Of a stretch of DNA of 64,000 nucleotides, positions 24,203-31,346 are shown in pieces. The stretch spans positions 891,001-955,000 of the forward strand of contig NC_015573.1 of the NCBI RefSeq assembly GCF_000214705.1, read 5' to 3'. Below the pieces are notes generated by a model that saw nothing but the letters and a program-made list of their open reading frames with translations, was not told the origin of the DNA and made no database searches. Both the position numbers and the translations under genes were made by a program. Each line of letters starts with the position of its first letter. Position 1 is the stretch's first letter. The stretch comes from Desulfofundulus kuznetsovii DSM 6115 (GTDB lineage: Bacteria; Bacillota; Desulfotomaculia; Desulfotomaculales; Desulfovirgulaceae).

Positions 24203-25276
24203 TTGAAGGTTGTTACGGTAATTGGCGTTCGACCACAGTTTATCAAAGCAGCGGCAGTATCCCAGCAGTTTCGAAAGGCAGGAGTTCGTGAAGTGCTGGT
24301 ACATACCGGGCAGCACTATGACTATTCTATGAACAAGGTATTTTTCGAACAGCTTGGCCTTCCGAAACCAGACTATGTTTTGCCTAAAGACGGATTTTCC
24401 TGTACGGGATGGAGCCGGATCTGTGCGGCAGCGGAGGCAGTTGCCGGGATTCTCGCACGGGAATGTCCCGATTGGGTGCTGGTATACGGCGATGCCAACC
24501 CGGCTTTATCGGGGGCTTTGGCAGCCGTTCGTACGGGCATTCCCCTTGCGCATGTGGAAGCTGGCTTGCGCTCCGGTGATTTTCGAATGATTGAGGAAGG
24601 AAACCGGAAAGTGATTGACCGTTTGGCGGACATTTTGTTTGCCCCGACGGAGACGGCGGTCAAGAATTTAAATTCTGAAGGGCTGTTCCGCGGAGTATAT
24701 CTTGTAGGCGATGTTATGTACAACGTGCTTATGGAAAATCTTCCCCGTGCGGCGGACTCGAACATATTACAAAAGCTGGATTTGGTTCAGGGGAAATATG
24801 CGTTGGCCACCGTTCACCGAGCCGAAAACGTGAACAATCCCGCTGTGTTGCGGCGAATTTTGGACGGGCTCGAACGTGTGGCAGCACATTTGTTGCCTGT
24901 GGTTGTTCCGGCTCATCCCGGGCTGAGTCACAAGCTAACAATATTTGGGTTAGTGACAAATCGGGTACGGATGATTGATCCGCAACCGTACCTGGATATG
25001 CTCTGGCTGGTAAAAAATGCTGCTCTTGTACTGACCGACTCTGGCGGTTTACAAAAGGAAGCCTGCTGGCTTCAGACACCCTGCGTGGTGTTGAGAAACA
25101 GCACTGAGTGGGTCGAGACGGTGACTTCGGGATGGGCCGACCTTGCCGGAAACGACCCGGAAAATATTTTTCAAACTGCCCGGCAACAGCTTGATAATCG
25201 GTCTCGCAGGTTAATTTCATGGCAGTCTTCTGCCGGAGCCGCTGCGAGAATTGTTGATATTCTACTTTCCAGGTGA
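24203..25276 (+). CDS. wecB: UDP-N-acetylglucosamine 2-epimerase
   Basis: 357 residues. KVVTVIGVRPQFIKAAAV, LVHTGQHYDYSMN, LAHVEAGLRSGD, VHRAENV and LTDSGGLQKEACWL are the WecB/MnaA motifs, full length. The enzyme interconverts UDP-GlcNAc and UDP-ManNAc for wall or surface polysaccharide. TTG 24203 is favoured since AAAGGAGG (24187-24194) lies 8 bases upstream; ATG 24194 overlaps the SD. GDANPA replaces the usual GDTxS. Confidence 0.9.
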   Translation: MKVVTVIGVRPQFIKAAAVSQQFRKAGVREVLVHTGQHYDYSMNKVFFEQLGLPKPDYVLPKDGFSCTGWSRICAAAEAVAGILARECPDWVLVYGDANPALSGALAAVRTGIPLAHVEAGLRSGDFRMIEEGNRKVIDRLADILFAPTETAVKNLNSEGLFRGVYLVGDVMYNVLMENLPRAADSNILQKLDLVQGKYALATVHRAENVNNPAVLRRILDGLERVAAHLLPVVVPAHPGLSHKLTIFGLVTNRVRMIDPQPYLDMLWLVKNAALVLTDSGGLQKEACWLQTPCVVLRNSTEWVETVTSGWADLAGNDPENIFQTARQQLDNRSRRLISWQSSAGAAARIVDILLSR

Positions 25277-25310
25277 TCAAAAACAGACCAACCAAAGTAA
25301 GGAAGTAGGA

Positions 25311-25372
25311 AACACTAGTGTTTTGTGCTAGCGTTATTGGTGTGGTAAAATACTAGTATAAAACACTAGTGT
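25311..25372 (+). promoter_or_regulatory. CTAG operator array over a promoter
   Basis: CTAG-centred palindromes lie at centres 25316.5 (AACACTAGTGTT), 25329.5, 25354.5 (TACTAGTA) and 25367.5 (ACACTAGTGT). Their spacings are 13, 25 and 13 bases. They surround a likely promoter, TTGTGC at 25323-25328, a 17-base spacer, and TAAAAT at 25346-25351. The downstream gene encodes an RHH-like protein, which suits autorepression. Confidence 0.65.
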
Positions 25373-25383
25373 AAGGTGATTAC

Positions 25384-25677
25384 ATGCGGAACAAGAAAGT
25401 GATGCTCTACCTGGAGGAATCCGAATACCGGCGGCTTAAAGAGCTTGCCGCCCGGGAGGATAAAAGCATGAGTTCCTTCGTGGCCAGTTTAATTTGGAAT
25501 TATGACGCACCGGCCAGGAAGGTTGCAGAGTGCATGGAGTACCGGTGTGACCGCTGCGCCAAAACGGTTTGGACTGACGCCTGGTCGGCCGTGCCGCCGG
25601 AAAAATGCCCGTACTGCAACGGTCGCCTGGTTTCTAACGGGCGCTGGGGCACGGTGGTCCTGGGACCGGTACGGTAA
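25384..25677 (+). CDS. Ribbon-helix-helix plus zinc-ribbon protein
   Basis: 97 residues. Residues 1-40 read as an RHH/CopG DNA-binding fold (KVMLYLEESEYRRLKELAAR then SMSSFVASLIW). Residues 50-80 carry CDRC...CPYC, a zinc ribbon. The upstream array of CTAG palindromes is the kind of half-site RHH proteins bind, so it is likely an autoregulated repressor. No toxin gene follows directly. AAGGTG precedes ATG 25384 with short spacing. Confidence 0.65.
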   Translation: MRNKKVMLYLEESEYRRLKELAAREDKSMSSFVASLIWNYDAPARKVAECMEYRCDRCAKTVWTDAWSAVPPEKCPYCNGRLVSNGRWGTVVLGPVR

Positions 25678-25688
25678 GCGGTACAATA

Positions 25689-25955
25689 ATGGGGGTGGTT
25701 GCCGTAAAACGTCACGACAGGGCTCATATCGTTTTTCACCGCCGCAGGTACCTAGCGCGGCGACTGAAGTTGGCGCGTCAAATTTTCGGGATGTCCCTGC
25801 ATGACTTTGCGGAATGGACCGAAAAGTACGCCGGGCGGCTGAGCAAATGGAACCTGGTGTGCTCGTGCTGGCTGTGCCGGGACCCGAAGTACCGGGAGGG
25901 CCGTGCCAAAGAAAAGCGGCGGTGGCGGAGGGAAGTGGAGGCGGAGGTGCTTTGA
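25689..25955 (+). CDS. Hypothetical basic protein with CSCWLC motif
   Basis: 88 residues, Arg/Lys-rich, with SLHDFAEWTEKYAGRLSKW and CSCWLCRDPKYREG. It starts 11 bases after the RHH gene, and its stop overlaps the TTG of the ASCH gene. The cysteines suggest a single metal site. No family recognised. Confidence 0.55.
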   Translation: MGVVAVKRHDRAHIVFHRRRYLARRLKLARQIFGMSLHDFAEWTEKYAGRLSKWNLVCSCWLCRDPKYREGRAKEKRRWRREVEAEVL

Positions 25956-26263
25956 TTCTGTTCAAACCCGAACACGTGGAGCCCATCCTGTCAGGCCGCA
26001 AGACCCAGACCCGGCGGTTGGGCAGGAAAAGATGGAAAGTAGGCTCCATCCACCAGTGCAGGTTGAATTACCGAGTGGAACCGTTCGCTTACGTGAAAGT
26101 AACCGCTGTCCGGCGGGAGCGGCTGGGCGACATTACGGAGGAGGACGCCTGGAAAGAGGGCTACCCCTCGGTGGAGGCGTACCGGGAAGCGTTCGAACAG
26201 ATATACGGCTTCTGGAACCCGGATGTTGATGTTTGGGTGGTGGATTTCGAGCTGGCCAAGTAA
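25952..26263 (+). CDS. ASCH-domain protein
   Basis: 103 residues. ILFKPEHVEPILSGRKTQTR followed by KVTAVRRERLGDITEEDA and EAFEQIYG is the ASCH fold (PUA-like), which binds RNA or modified nucleosides. TTG 25952 has GGAGGTG upstream and overlaps the previous stop, so the two form an operon. The specific substrate is unknown. Confidence 0.7.
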   Translation: MILFKPEHVEPILSGRKTQTRRLGRKRWKVGSIHQCRLNYRVEPFAYVKVTAVRRERLGDITEEDAWKEGYPSVEAYREAFEQIYGFWNPDVDVWVVDFELAK

Positions 26264-26407
26264 TCCTGACCGTTTATGCTATTTCATCAAAGCTACTTTA
26301 CAAAGACCGGGCGGGAAAGCCCACGGGTTTACCCGTGGGATGAAAGCCCGGCTAATCTTTTGCTGGAATGTCTTCCTTGTATTGCTTAAACCTGGTACAA
26401 TGTAGCT

Positions 26408-26684
26408 ATGGAACAGAAATACAGACACAAACACACGTCCGTATCTGGCCCTGGAAATCATGCCCAACCACCTGCACCTCTTCGTTAACGCGCCGCCGAC
26501 GCTGGCACCGCATAATATTGTCGCCAGAATCAAAGGATTGACTTCCCGCCACCTTCGCCGGGAATTTGAGCATATCGCACGGATGCCTTCAGTGTGGACG
26601 CGAAGCTATTTTGTATCCACTGCCGGCAACGTGTCTTCCGACACCATCCGCAAGTACATCGAAATGCAGAAGAAAAGGGGGTGA
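26408..26684 (+). pseudogene. tnpA: IS200-type Y1 transposase TnpA with internal deletion
   Basis: ATG 26408 encodes MEQKYRHKHTSV, the usual TnpA start. The frame then shifts near 26444 straight into LALEIMPNHLHLFVN, so about 40-45 residues of the core are missing. The HUH residues (HLH) and the region of the catalytic Tyr (TIRKYIEMQ) remain. The element should not be able to move itself. Confidence 0.75.
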
Positions 26685-27961
26685 TTGAACTGGCACGCAA
26701 GAAAAAGTCCAGTAACAATGCGCCGATGCAGACCTTCACGGCCAGGGCCAAAGTCGTCAACCTTTCCGACCGGGACGCCTTGCTCCTGGGTCTTTTAGGG
26801 TTTGTAGCGACAAAACTCTGGAACGTTGCCAACCACCACCGGCGCATTGTCTGGAACGAAACCGGCAAAATACCTGGTTTCGCGGAGCAGTGCCGGGAGC
26901 TTAAAAACAACCGCTGGTACAGGCTCCTGCCGTCTCAAAGCTCCCAGGAAATTCTGGGCGAGCAGGACGACTCCTACCGGTCGTGGTTCTCACACCGAAA
27001 AAACGGTGACAAGAAGGCTCATCCGCCGGGATTCCGGAAAAAGGACACCCTCAGCACCGTGACGTTCAAGCAAAACGCATTCGAAATGCTGCCGGACAAC
27101 CGGGTACGCCTGAAGCTGCCCAAAACCTATGGTACGCGGGAGATTGTACTGGAATACCAGCTCCCTCCGGACGTCACTTTGGGCAAAGTCCAGCAGGTAA
27201 AGCTGGTCTACGAACCCAGGACCGGCAACTGGTACCTGCATATAACCTATAGAGTCTCCGTTAAATACAAGGAAACCGGAAACGTCATGGCGTTAGACCT
27301 GGGCATTGTAAACATCGTGGCTGGATTAATTTCCGACGGCTTCTCTTTCATTGTACCCGGCGGGGAACTTTTGGCCCTCGACCGGTACTTCCAGAAAGAG
27401 AAAGCCAGGTGCACCAGGTCCACCAGCAGGCGTTGTATTGAACTGAACACCCGGTGGGGCAGACAGCGCAACCACTACCTGCACGTACTGAGCAGGTGGC
27501 TGGTTAACCTAGCTATTGCTCACAACGTCTCCGTCATCTTAGTCGGCGAATTAAAAGGTATTCGTGCGGACAAGGACTGGGGAGACGCGGGCAACCAGAA
27601 GCTCCACGCCTGGCCGTTCAGTAAGATAATAAGCCTGCTCACTTATAAAGCGGCCCTCGCCGGCATCCGGGTGGTCAAAGTGCCGGAGAAAAGCACCAGC
27701 ACGACCTGCCCGGTGTGCGGCAGGAGGGTTAAGAAGGCCCGTGTGCACCGGGGGCTGTTTGTCCACTGCGGTGTCGCACTGAACGCCGACCTGGTGGGTG
27801 CACACAACATCCTGCAAAGGTATCTCCGTGAGGCCGGTCTGGCACTGCCGGACCGGTCGGGAGTAGTGGGCGCACTGGCACGCCCTGCGGTCAACCTGTT
27901 CGTGTGGAGGAAAGCCACACCGTTAGGCCGTGAACAGGGGACGTTCAGGCAGGCCGCTTAG
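26681..27961 (+). CDS. tnpB: TnpB, IS605-type RNA-guided nuclease
   Basis: 426 residues from GTG 26681, overlapping the tnpA stop. N-terminal OB/REC-like part is followed by the RuvC motifs: VMALDLGIVNI (Asp), VILVGELKGI (Glu) and ALNADLVGAHN (Asp). The zinc finger is TCPVCGRR...FVHCG, where only three of the four usual cysteines are present. TnpB proteins cut DNA under the guidance of an RNA made from the right end of the element. The C-terminal 45 residues beyond AHNILQRY are longer than minimal TnpBs. Probably functional, with reduced zinc binding. Confidence 0.85.
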   Translation: MIELARKKKSSNNAPMQTFTARAKVVNLSDRDALLLGLLGFVATKLWNVANHHRRIVWNETGKIPGFAEQCRELKNNRWYRLLPSQSSQEILGEQDDSYRSWFSHRKNGDKKAHPPGFRKKDTLSTVTFKQNAFEMLPDNRVRLKLPKTYGTREIVLEYQLPPDVTLGKVQQVKLVYEPRTGNWYLHITYRVSVKYKETGNVMALDLGIVNIVAGLISDGFSFIVPGGELLALDRYFQKEKARCTRSTSRRCIELNTRWGRQRNHYLHVLSRWLVNLAIAHNVSVILVGELKGIRADKDWGDAGNQKLHAWPFSKIISLLTYKAALAGIRVVKVPEKSTSTTCPVCGRRVKKARVHRGLFVHCGVALNADLVGAHNILQRYLREAGLALPDRSGVVGALARPAVNLFVWRKATPLGREQGTFRQAA

Positions 27962-28040
27962 GTCTGTCTGGGCATCCGCGAAGTATAAAACCAACCACTT
28001 CTATAAGGGGAACCCCACCCCTTTTAGGGGTGGGAGGATG
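27900..28040 (+). ncRNA. Likely TnpB guide (omega/reRNA) region
   Basis: The 3' end of tnpB and the right-end hairpin CCCACCCC/GGGGTGGG are where omega RNAs are made in related elements. The guide would begin after the element end, near 28040 (ATTTTGACCCCC...). Position only; no expression evidence. Confidence 0.35.
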
Positions 28041-28098
28041 TCAGATTTTGACCCCCAATTTTGTGAAGTATAGTTGGCATTTTGGCTGTGCGGTTTGG

Positions 28099-28408
28099 TC
28101 ACGTCGCCAATCCCCGCCGCATCAAAACTGTTCTGATGGAGCGCAGTGAGAAGACAGCTTCCGGTTTCGTGGCGTCGCTCCCACGCCAGAGTTCACAACG
28201 GTGTTTGCCATCTTCTTCGTAACTGATGAATAATTCCCAATAGCCCCGATCAAATTCATATTTTTCCCAGGCTTGGCAGCCGGTCCAATATTCACCAAGA
28301 TAGGGACTGGTCATTTTTTTCGAGCGGGCTGTCGTAGGTTTTTTCCCACCCGTTTTCTACAAGAAACGTTTCTACCTTCTCAGGTACAAAGGATTGTTGT
28401 TTTTGCAC
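28099..28408 (-). pseudogene. Small gene split by a frameshift at an A7 run
   Basis: On the minus strand GTG 28408, with GAGGG upstream, starts QKQQSFVPEKVETFLVENGW. It runs into TGA in its own frame after SLSW. Removing one base of the seven-A run (complement of 28314-28320) joins it to TSPYLGEYWTGCQAWEKYEF, which continues to TAG 28099. Together they make about 100 residues. Either a disrupted gene, a phase-variable tract or a sequencing error. Function unknown. Confidence 0.5.
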
Positions 28409-28501
28409 AATAATCCCTCGCTTATCTCTCTTCTACTGTAATTAATTGGCCATGAAGCTAAATAATTTCATACTTTGTGCGGTTTTTTTAATGAGGAAAA
28501 C

Positions 28502-28538
28502 CCTGTCGATCCGACACCGTTCGACAGGTTTTTTTTTC
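28502..28538 (+). terminator. Strong terminator
   Basis: CCTGTCGA and TCGACAGG arms, loop of 11, then ten T. No + strand gene immediately upstream; it may act on transcripts from the IS region. Confidence 0.8.
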
Positions 28539-28605
28539 TTGACGCATTTTCCTGAAAGTGGTTCAATTGGATCTGGTGCAAAATGGCGAAAGGGGGAAAT
28601 TTTTG

Positions 28606-28788
28606 TTGGAACTCGGTAGGACGATTCTGCGGCTGGAGAAGGCCAGGAGGGAACTGCTGAATACCGATCCCGGCGACAAAGAAAAGCTCCTGGCGGCCAG
28701 CCGGAAGGTGGATAAGCTGGTCGTGGAATATTACCGGGCGAAGTACAATCACAGGATTGGGGCGGCTGTGACTGAGGGACAAATCTGA
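28606..28788 (+). CDS. Spo0E-like aspartyl-phosphate phosphatase
   Basis: 60 residues from TTG 28606 with AAAGGGGG 8 bases upstream. Two helices and SRKVDKLVVEYYRAK match the Spo0E signature (S-x3-D-x2-[IV]). Spo0E proteins dephosphorylate Spo0A~P and block sporulation. The usual Leu before Asp is Val here. It is a likely mobile-element gene affecting host sporulation timing. Confidence 0.75.
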   Translation: MELGRTILRLEKARRELLNTDPGDKEKLLAASRKVDKLVVEYYRAKYNHRIGAAVTEGQI

Positions 28789-28869
28789 TTTCCCCTGCTT
28801 ACGGCAGGATTTTGGTTCCCGGAGAAGAAAATGTATCCAGAAAAGGTTTGCTCAAAGGAGACAGGGAGA

Positions 28870-29070
28870 ATGCTGATCATTGACCGGTTCGAAGGAGACT
28901 GGGCCGTTATCGAATTCGGCCATAAGACCTTCAATATTCCTAAAGCCCTGATCCCCCCCGGAGCCCGGGAAGGGGACGTTATCAATATACATATAACCCT
29001 GGACAGAGAAGCCACCGGTTCCAGGGCTGGAGCCATCAAGCGGCTGGCGGACGAACTTTTTGAGGATTAG
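28870..29070 (+). CDS. DUF3006 protein
   Basis: 66 residues. MLIIDRFEGDWAVIEFG is the standard DUF3006 start. ATG 28870 has AAGGAGACAGGGAG upstream. DUF3006 genes commonly stand next to ComEC-like MBL-fold genes, as here. Function unknown. Confidence 0.8.
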   Translation: MLIIDRFEGDWAVIEFGHKTFNIPKALIPPGAREGDVINIHITLDREATGSRAGAIKRLADELFED

Positions 29071-29082
29071 GTGGTGTCCGGG

Positions 29083-30273
29083 ATGATGAAGCGAAGTGCT
29101 ATTGTCGTCCTGATTCTGGCGTTTTTCCTGGCCGTCTTCGCAGGCTGCGGCAGCTCCGGTACAAACACATCAGATCAACCTGCTGTAAAGACAGGAACGG
29201 TAGCCTCAACTGTCCCGTCGGTACTTTCAACTGATAACCGGGAAAGCAGGCCGCCGGCTGCCAGTCCTCAACCTTCCGGGGACGGGGTGCTGAAAGTCCA
29301 CTTTTTCGACGTGAGCCAGGCCGACTCCATTTTGGTCCAGTTCCCGGACGGCCGGAACATGCTGGTGGACGCCGGGAACAACGATGACGGCCCGGCTGTG
29401 GTCAGCTATCTGAAAAGCAAGGGTGTTTCCCGGATCGACTATCTGGTAGGGACTCACCCCCACGAAGACCACATCGGCGGCATGGACACCGTAATCCGGG
29501 CATTCGACATCGGCCAGGTATACATGCCCCGGGCAACTACCACCACGAAGACCTTCGAGGACGTCCTGCTGGCGGTAAAAGAGAAAGGCTTGAAAATCTC
29601 CACTGCCAGGGCCGGCGTCACGGTGCTCGACCAGGGCAGCCTGAAAGTCAACTTTGTCGCCCCGTGCGGCTCTAATTACGAGGACCTGAACAACTGGTCC
29701 GCCGTGACAAGGATACAGTACGGCAGTACGGCGTTTCTTCTGGCCGGGGACGCCGAAGCGCAGTCGGAAGAAGAAATGCTTGCTTACGGTGCGAACCTGA
29801 AGGCGGATGTGCTCAAAGTGGGGCACCACGGCAGCAGCAGTTCCACTACCCCGGCCTTTTTGAAAGCGGTGGCCCCGAGATACGCGGTTATCTCTGTCGG
29901 CGCGGGGAACGACTACGGCCACCCGCACAAGGAGACGCTCGCTAAACTGGCGAGTGCCGGAGTCCAGGTCTACCGGACCGACCGGGACGGCACGATAGTT
30001 TTTACATCCGACGGGAAGAACATCACCGTGGAAAAACTGGGCAGTACCGTCAGGCCGAGGGCGCCTGACGCCGGCGGCATGGTTGCACCGGTGGCACCGG
30101 TAATGCCAACAGGGAGTGGAGGCGGGTACATAGGTAACAAGAACAGCAAGAAATTCCATCGTCCGGACTGTCGGTGGGCGGCTGAAATAGCTCCACACAA
30201 CCGGGTGGAGTTCCGGAGCAGGGAAGAGGCGGTTAAGGCGGGATATGTGCCGTGTAAGGTATGCAGGCCATAA
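29083..30273 (+). CDS. ComEC-like MBL-fold lipoprotein with Ada-type zinc tail
   Basis: 396 residues. A lipoprotein signal with lipobox FAGC (MMKRSAIVVLILAFFLA) is followed by an MBL-fold domain with THPHEDHIGGMD, LLAGDAEAQSE and LKVGHHGSSSS, like the nuclease-like domain of ComEC. The last 40 residues (KKFHRPDCRW...CKVCRP) form an Ada-like metal-binding module. Probably anchored outside the membrane; extracellular nuclease or phosphodiesterase activity is inferred. ATG 29083 or 29086 is the start. Confidence 0.85.
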   Translation: MMKRSAIVVLILAFFLAVFAGCGSSGTNTSDQPAVKTGTVASTVPSVLSTDNRESRPPAASPQPSGDGVLKVHFFDVSQADSILVQFPDGRNMLVDAGNNDDGPAVVSYLKSKGVSRIDYLVGTHPHEDHIGGMDTVIRAFDIGQVYMPRATTTTKTFEDVLLAVKEKGLKISTARAGVTVLDQGSLKVNFVAPCGSNYEDLNNWSAVTRIQYGSTAFLLAGDAEAQSEEEMLAYGANLKADVLKVGHHGSSSSTTPAFLKAVAPRYAVISVGAGNDYGHPHKETLAKLASAGVQVYRTDRDGTIVFTSDGKNITVEKLGSTVRPRAPDAGGMVAPVAPVMPTGSGGGYIGNKNSKKFHRPDCRWAAEIAPHNRVEFRSREEAVKAGYVPCKVCRP

Positions 30274-30369
30274 AAACTTGCGCGTGAAAGGAAGTACTTA
30301 AATAAGTGCCTGCTCGTACCATGAAGCAGAACAATGAGATGAAAAAAGGTAGAGCAGGAAAAGAAAAAG

Positions 30370-30579
30370 ATGCGAGAGCGAATAGAAGAGGAAATCTCGT
30401 CCTGGATCAGGTGAGCACTCAGGCCCATTGCCGAGTTGGGCTTCAACGCTCGGTGGGTCAGGGATGAGACCCACGGGAAAGAAAATGACGCTTTCTTCCA
30501 CTTCCGACTCCTCCTTCCTAATAGTTGGGTCGAGGTCAATGACGATAAATTGGAACCAGAGCTGGACGAGTTTACTTAG
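30370..30579 (+). pseudogene. Short gene remnant with in-frame TGA
   Basis: ATG 30370 reads MRERIEEEISSWIR, then TGA (30412-30414), then a protein-like stretch (ALRPIAELGFNARWVRDE ... DDKLEPELDEFT) to TAG. The composition after the stop looks coding. No SECIS-like element or strong SD was recognised, so a nonsense-mutated remnant is likelier than recoding. The flanks 30274-30370 and 30580-30673 hold nothing else supported. Confidence 0.35.
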
Positions 30580-30673
30580 ATAGACCACATGCTAATCGGG
30601 CCGCTGGGAATATTTCTGGTTGAATTAGAAACTCTCTAGCGAATTCTTGTAAATGTAGTTTTAAGGAGGTTTT

Positions 30674-31330
30674 GTGGTGAAACCTGAATTAACTCGAAGT
30701 GAACTAATAATAAAAGCCAAGGAGTTTTGTGAAAGTGAATCATTACGCCCTATTCCCGAGTTATTCGGAGTGACAGACGGGAAGGCAGTTGGAACGTTTA
30801 TTGAGCACAGATTCAAGTCCTTGCTAGAAGTTTCCTACCTTGTTGAGATTGGTAATTCTGCCCAAGGTATTGACTTGCCATCTGTAAACACTGATATTAA
30901 AACGACCTCAATTAAACAACCTCAATCGTCATGTCCCTTCAAGTCAGCTCGCCAGAAAATCTATGGCCTTGGTTACAATCTGTTACTATTCGTATATGAT
31001 AAGCAGGATGATACTATAAGTCAAACCGCAAAACTAAATTTCGTCAGTTGTGTTTTCATTGACAAAAGCAGAACGGGAGATTACCAAACCACTCGTGGAA
31101 TTAATGAGATCCTTCAACGTAATGGAAATAGGGATGATATAATCGCCTTCCTTGAGGATAGAAGACTACCAGTAGACGAGATTGGCATGTTGCAGTTGGC
31201 TGATGAAATTATACAGAACCCACCGCTTCAAGGGTATCTTACCATTTCAAATGCACTTCAATGGCGGCTGCAATACGGTCGCATTGTTGAGCTTGATGAA
31301 GCGATTGATGGCATAATTAAGATTGTTTGA
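30674..31330 (+). CDS. Type II restriction endonuclease-like protein
   Basis: 218 residues. FIEHRFKSLL supplies a Glu, and GIDLPSVNTDIKTTSIKQ near residues 65-82 looks like a PD-(D/E)xK core. The fold then continues with YNLLLFVYDKQDD. It sits directly before an adenine methyltransferase, which supports a restriction role. AT-rich compared with neighbours. GTG 30674 has AAGGAGG upstream. Specificity unknown. Confidence 0.7.
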   Translation: MVKPELTRSELIIKAKEFCESESLRPIPELFGVTDGKAVGTFIEHRFKSLLEVSYLVEIGNSAQGIDLPSVNTDIKTTSIKQPQSSCPFKSARQKIYGLGYNLLLFVYDKQDDTISQTAKLNFVSCVFIDKSRTGDYQTTRGINEILQRNGNRDDIIAFLEDRRLPVDEIGMLQLADEIIQNPPLQGYLTISNALQWRLQYGRIVELDEAIDGIIKIV

Positions 31331-31346
31331 TGAAAGGTGATGATTC

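Larger units (their letters stand above)
26298..28040 (+). mobile_element. IS200/IS605-family element (tnpA broken, tnpB full length)
   Basis: The left end has a subterminal cruciform: CCGGGC/GCCCGG outer and CCCACGGGT/ACCCGTGGG inner arms at 26307-26351. The right end has CCCACCCC/GGGGTGGG at 28014-28034, followed by AGGATGTCAG. Between them lie a deleted tnpA and tnpB. Such ends are known as TnpA recognition hairpins. Exact ends and target are approximate. Confidence 0.75.

Noticed and set aside
29227-30198. 323-codon minus-strand frame
   Set aside because: Shadow of the MBL-fold lipoprotein, which has clear motifs on the + strand.
30412-30414. TGA as selenocysteine codon
   Set aside because: No SECIS-like hairpin directly after it and no selenoprotein-like context; a nonsense mutation is simpler.
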